Shown: piece by piece, positions 61,810 through 64,000 of the stretch
Position numbering within the stretch: position 1 is the stretch's first letter
Layout: the number at the start of each line of letters is the position of its first letter
Assembly: GCF_047675955.1 (NCBI RefSeq)
Contig: NC_132927.1
Coordinates: 62,415,702-62,479,701 of the forward strand
Reading direction: 5' to 3'
Origin: Chlorocebus sabaeus
Taxonomy: Eukaryota; Chordata; Mammalia; Primates; Cercopithecidae
Length of the DNA stretch: 64,000 bases
Translations under genes and position numbers: made by a program
The notes under the pieces: model-generated
Told to the model about the DNA's origin: nothing
Database searches by the model: none
What the model saw: only the letters and a program-made list of their open reading frames with translations

Positions 61810-62011
61810 GAGAACATGTAATTCATATATGGGAGCTAAAAAAGTTGATAACATGGGGGCAGATAGTAGTATAACAGATACCAGAGACTGGAGAGGGTAT
61901 ATGTGGGTGGGGGTGGGTGAGGGGGAGAAGATGGGTGAATAGAGATTGGTTAATGGAAACACAAACCTACAGTTAGGTAGAAGGAATGAGTTGTAATGTT
62001 TGATTGCAGAA
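61810..62011 (+). mobile_element. L1MA-like 3' fragment, left part
   Basis: 'cagataccagagactggaga', 'tgggtgaatagagattggtt' and 'aacctacagttaggtagaag' are L1MA/MB 3'-UTR landmarks. It is interrupted by a THE1 LTR at 62012. Confidence 0.8.
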
Positions 62012-62374
62012 TGTATTAGTCCGTTTTCATGCTGCTGATAAAGACATACCTGAGACTGGGTAATTTATAAAGAAAAATAGGTTTAATGGACTCAGAGTTC
62101 CACGTGGCTGGGGAGGCCTCACAATCATGGTGGAAGGTGAAAGGCACGTCTTATATGGCAGCAGAGGAGAGAGAATGAGAGTCACGTGAAAGGAGAAAAA
62201 ACCCTTATAAAATCATCAGATCTCATGAGACTTATTCACTACTATGAGAACAGTGTGGGGAAACCACCCTCACGATTCAACTATCTCCCACCAAGTCCCT
62301 CCCCCAACATGTTGGAATTATGGGAGCTACAATTCAAGATAAGATTTGGGTGGGGACACAGCCAAACCATATTA
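62012..62374 (-). mobile_element. Solo THE1B LTR, antisense, perfect TSD
   Basis: Reverse-oriented THE1 LTR from 'tgtattagtccgttttcatg' to 'gccaaaccatatta' with 'ctggggaggcctcacaatca' and 'caagtccctcccccaacatg'. A perfect 5-bp TSD cagaa lies at 62007-62011 and 62375-62379. The 69-codon frame across its end is not a gene. Confidence 0.95.
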
Positions 62375-62598
62375 CAGAATAAGGGGGATTTATAGTTAAA
62401 AACAATGTATTTCATTTTCCAAAATATTTAGGGAAGTGAGTACTTGAAATTTTCCCAAAACATGAAATGGTAAATACTCTGGCAGTGGGTACCCTAAATA
62501 GCCTGACTTGATGAGGACATATTCTATGCCTGTTAACAAATTTCCTATCTACCCCATAATTAGGTACAAATATAACGTATCAAAAATTTATTCAGAGA
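62375..62598 (+). mobile_element. L1MA-like 3' fragment, right part
   Basis: Continues with 'acttgaaattttcccaaaac', 'taaatagcctgacttgatga' and 'attaggtacaaatataacgt' to the L1MA-type end. The two parts join across the THE1B LTR. Confidence 0.78.
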
Positions 62599-62619
62599 AC
62601 TAGGTTAGATGTTGGAGTT

Positions 62620-63000
62620 TCGATAAAAAAAAATTCCTAATGTCCAGGACACAATCCAAATTACTCAAATTAGTAATTAGGAAAATGTGGCTTATTCTCA
62701 AGAGATAAAACAATCAACCAAAATAAATATTTCAGTGCCTCCAGATTTTGAATTAGAGTTTTAAAGCACATATTATTACTCTACTCAATTAATTAAGCTA
62801 CAATGTACAACGTACTTAAGTTTATTAAAAAGAAAAAATGTAGTAGATAAATACAAACTATTAAAAACAGGAAAAGAAAATTTCTGGAACTGAAAACAAA
62901 CAGTATCAAAAATTTAAAAGTTCACTGGATAGCAGTATAACAGAATGGAGAATTTGTGAATGTGAAGATAGATTTGTAGAACTTATCCAATATGACACCA
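62620..63000 (+). repeat. Old L1M/HAL1 ORF1-region fragment
   Basis: 'ggcttattctcaagagataa', 'ggaactgaaaacaaacagta', 'aagttcactggatagcagta' and 'gtagaacttatccaatatga' follow the order of the ORF1 coiled-coil region of an old L1M. There is no long open frame. Confidence 0.6.
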
Positions 63001-63179
63001 GATCAAAAATAATGGTCAAAACCTCATGGAACCTTGGAGCAGTCACAAAAATTCCAAATACGCTACAAGATGCTATGAGAAAGATATCTCACCTGAAAGA
63101 GCACATATTGTAAGAATCTGTTATTTAGAATTCTAGAATAGGAAAGCTCATCTAAAGTACAAAAAGTCAGAAACAAATA

Positions 63180-63605
63180 TTGTCTTTAGCAGAAACGGGA
63201 TGGCAATATTTGGGAAGAAAGATGGGAGAGCTTTTTAAGGTAAACTGATGTTCTACATCTTGATATGGTTTTTCAGTTAAATAGGTACATACACTTGCCT
63301 AAACTCCGCAAATGTACAATTAAAACTTTTGCCCATTATTTTAAAAGTTTTATGTTAAATACTGCAAAGAAATACTAGACTCTAGGTAATGATGAGCATA
63401 TGATATAAATAGACAGAAGTGTGCTGATATCTGCAATGTGCTTTGAAATGACCCCAATATGATAGATTAATGGATGGAGAGAAGAATAGATGATAATACA
63501 CATTAATGGTTGAATCTGGGTAATGGGTTTATGGATACTCACAGTACACTTTGTACAACTTTGATATACATTTGACATTTCTTGTAATTAAATGTTGAGT
63601 GACAA
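63180..63605 (+). repeat. Old L1M/HAL1 3' end
   Basis: 'tgttctacatcttgatatgg', 'atactagactctaggtaatg', 'gctgatatctgcaatgtgct' and 'cttgtaattaaatgttgag' make up the long 3' UTR of an old L1M. It follows ORF1-like sequence directly, with no ORF2 between them. Confidence 0.65.
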
Positions 63606-64000
63606 AATTAGAAATTTTGTATTACAGCATTATTTGTATAGATTAAAAACATAAATACAAAGCATTTCACATTATGCAGCAATACTAAATAACCCATTTA
63701 AAACAAGTTAGTGTGTACTTATTACAGGGGAGAGAAAGAGAAAAGTTGAGATGATAAGGGGAAAATTGTCTTTTTATAATTAGAGATGACCAATGGCAAT
63801 GAACAGAGGAGTCAGATTAGATCAACTCTTTGCATCTGAGATCCAAAATAGTGGTAATGTTTTGAAAGCCATTGAGGGATAATGTTCAATAAGGCAACCA
63901 TCATATATCATGTAGCCAAGTATGAGATGAGAAAGGATTGTTGGTCTATATTAGCATGGCTTAAAATGACTGAATGTATTTTTGTTACTAGTTCTAAATT
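63606..64000. other. Unassigned sequence
   Basis: Nothing recognised up to the window end. Confidence 0.45.

Overview
This window is non-coding primate genomic DNA, most likely from an Old World monkey. It is AT-rich, shows no intact protein-coding gene, RNA gene, CpG island or operon-like organisation, and is dominated by interspersed repeats (L1, Alu, MIR, L2, MaLR/ERV LTRs, one hAT element) separated by low-complexity or unique sequence. It could be intergenic or lie inside a long intron; nothing here distinguishes these. The lineage call rests on a young AluY at about 37.3-37.6 kb. It carries the variants I associate with Cercopithecidae AluY copies (CTCAAGCC near the 5' end, CTAAAAAATACAAAAAACTA, a decayed GCGTAAACCC, and GAGATCCG before CCACTGCACT) and is flanked by a perfect 15-bp target-site duplication (TSD). 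THE1 and MST LTRs place the sequence within anthropoid primates in general. All repeat names are from my own recognition of consensus sequence, not from a search.

Layout. 0-2.5 kb: unique sequence plus an old L1M end. 2.5-7.6 kb: a minus-strand L1 split by an MST (MaLR) provirus with two LTRs and a near-matching 5-bp TSD. 7.6-17 kb: mostly unique sequence with MIR, L2, L1M and Alu fragments, and a solo ERV LTR at 16.6 kb with a 4-bp TSD. 17-26.3 kb: a 5'-truncated Alu, then a stack of plus-strand L1 elements containing an MLT1-type LTR, an L1M 3' end and another Alu. 26.3-37.3 kb: unique sequence, MIRs, an AluJ split by an L1 tail and an AluY, a solo MST LTR and MLT1 fragments. 37.3-45.2 kb: the young AluY, a hAT element with 8-bp TSD, an AluJ split by an AluS, an L2 and two more Alus. 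45-53.5 kb: unique sequence with a G-quadruplex motif and a 5'-inverted (twin-primed) L1.

53.5-64 kb is the most rearranged part. It holds MLT1-type LTRs, an unrecognised block with an AluS, a THE1 LTR inside an older MaLR LTR, and a truncated L1 fused to a 5'-truncated THE1 provirus. A 200-bp polypurine tract follows. A roughly 250-bp sequence occurs twice in direct orientation, once on each side of the L1/THE1 block. The window ends with L1MA sequence carrying a THE1B solo LTR and an L1M/HAL1-like fragment.

The sequence is a record of successive transpositions rather than genes acting together. I found no previously undescribed functional system. The items most worth checking are the flanking ~250-bp repeat and the L1/THE1 junction near 57-61 kb, the unnamed LTR at 16.6 kb, the unrecognised block at 55-56.4 kb, and the structure-prone sequences (48-bp perfect palindrome, G4 motif, polypurine tract).
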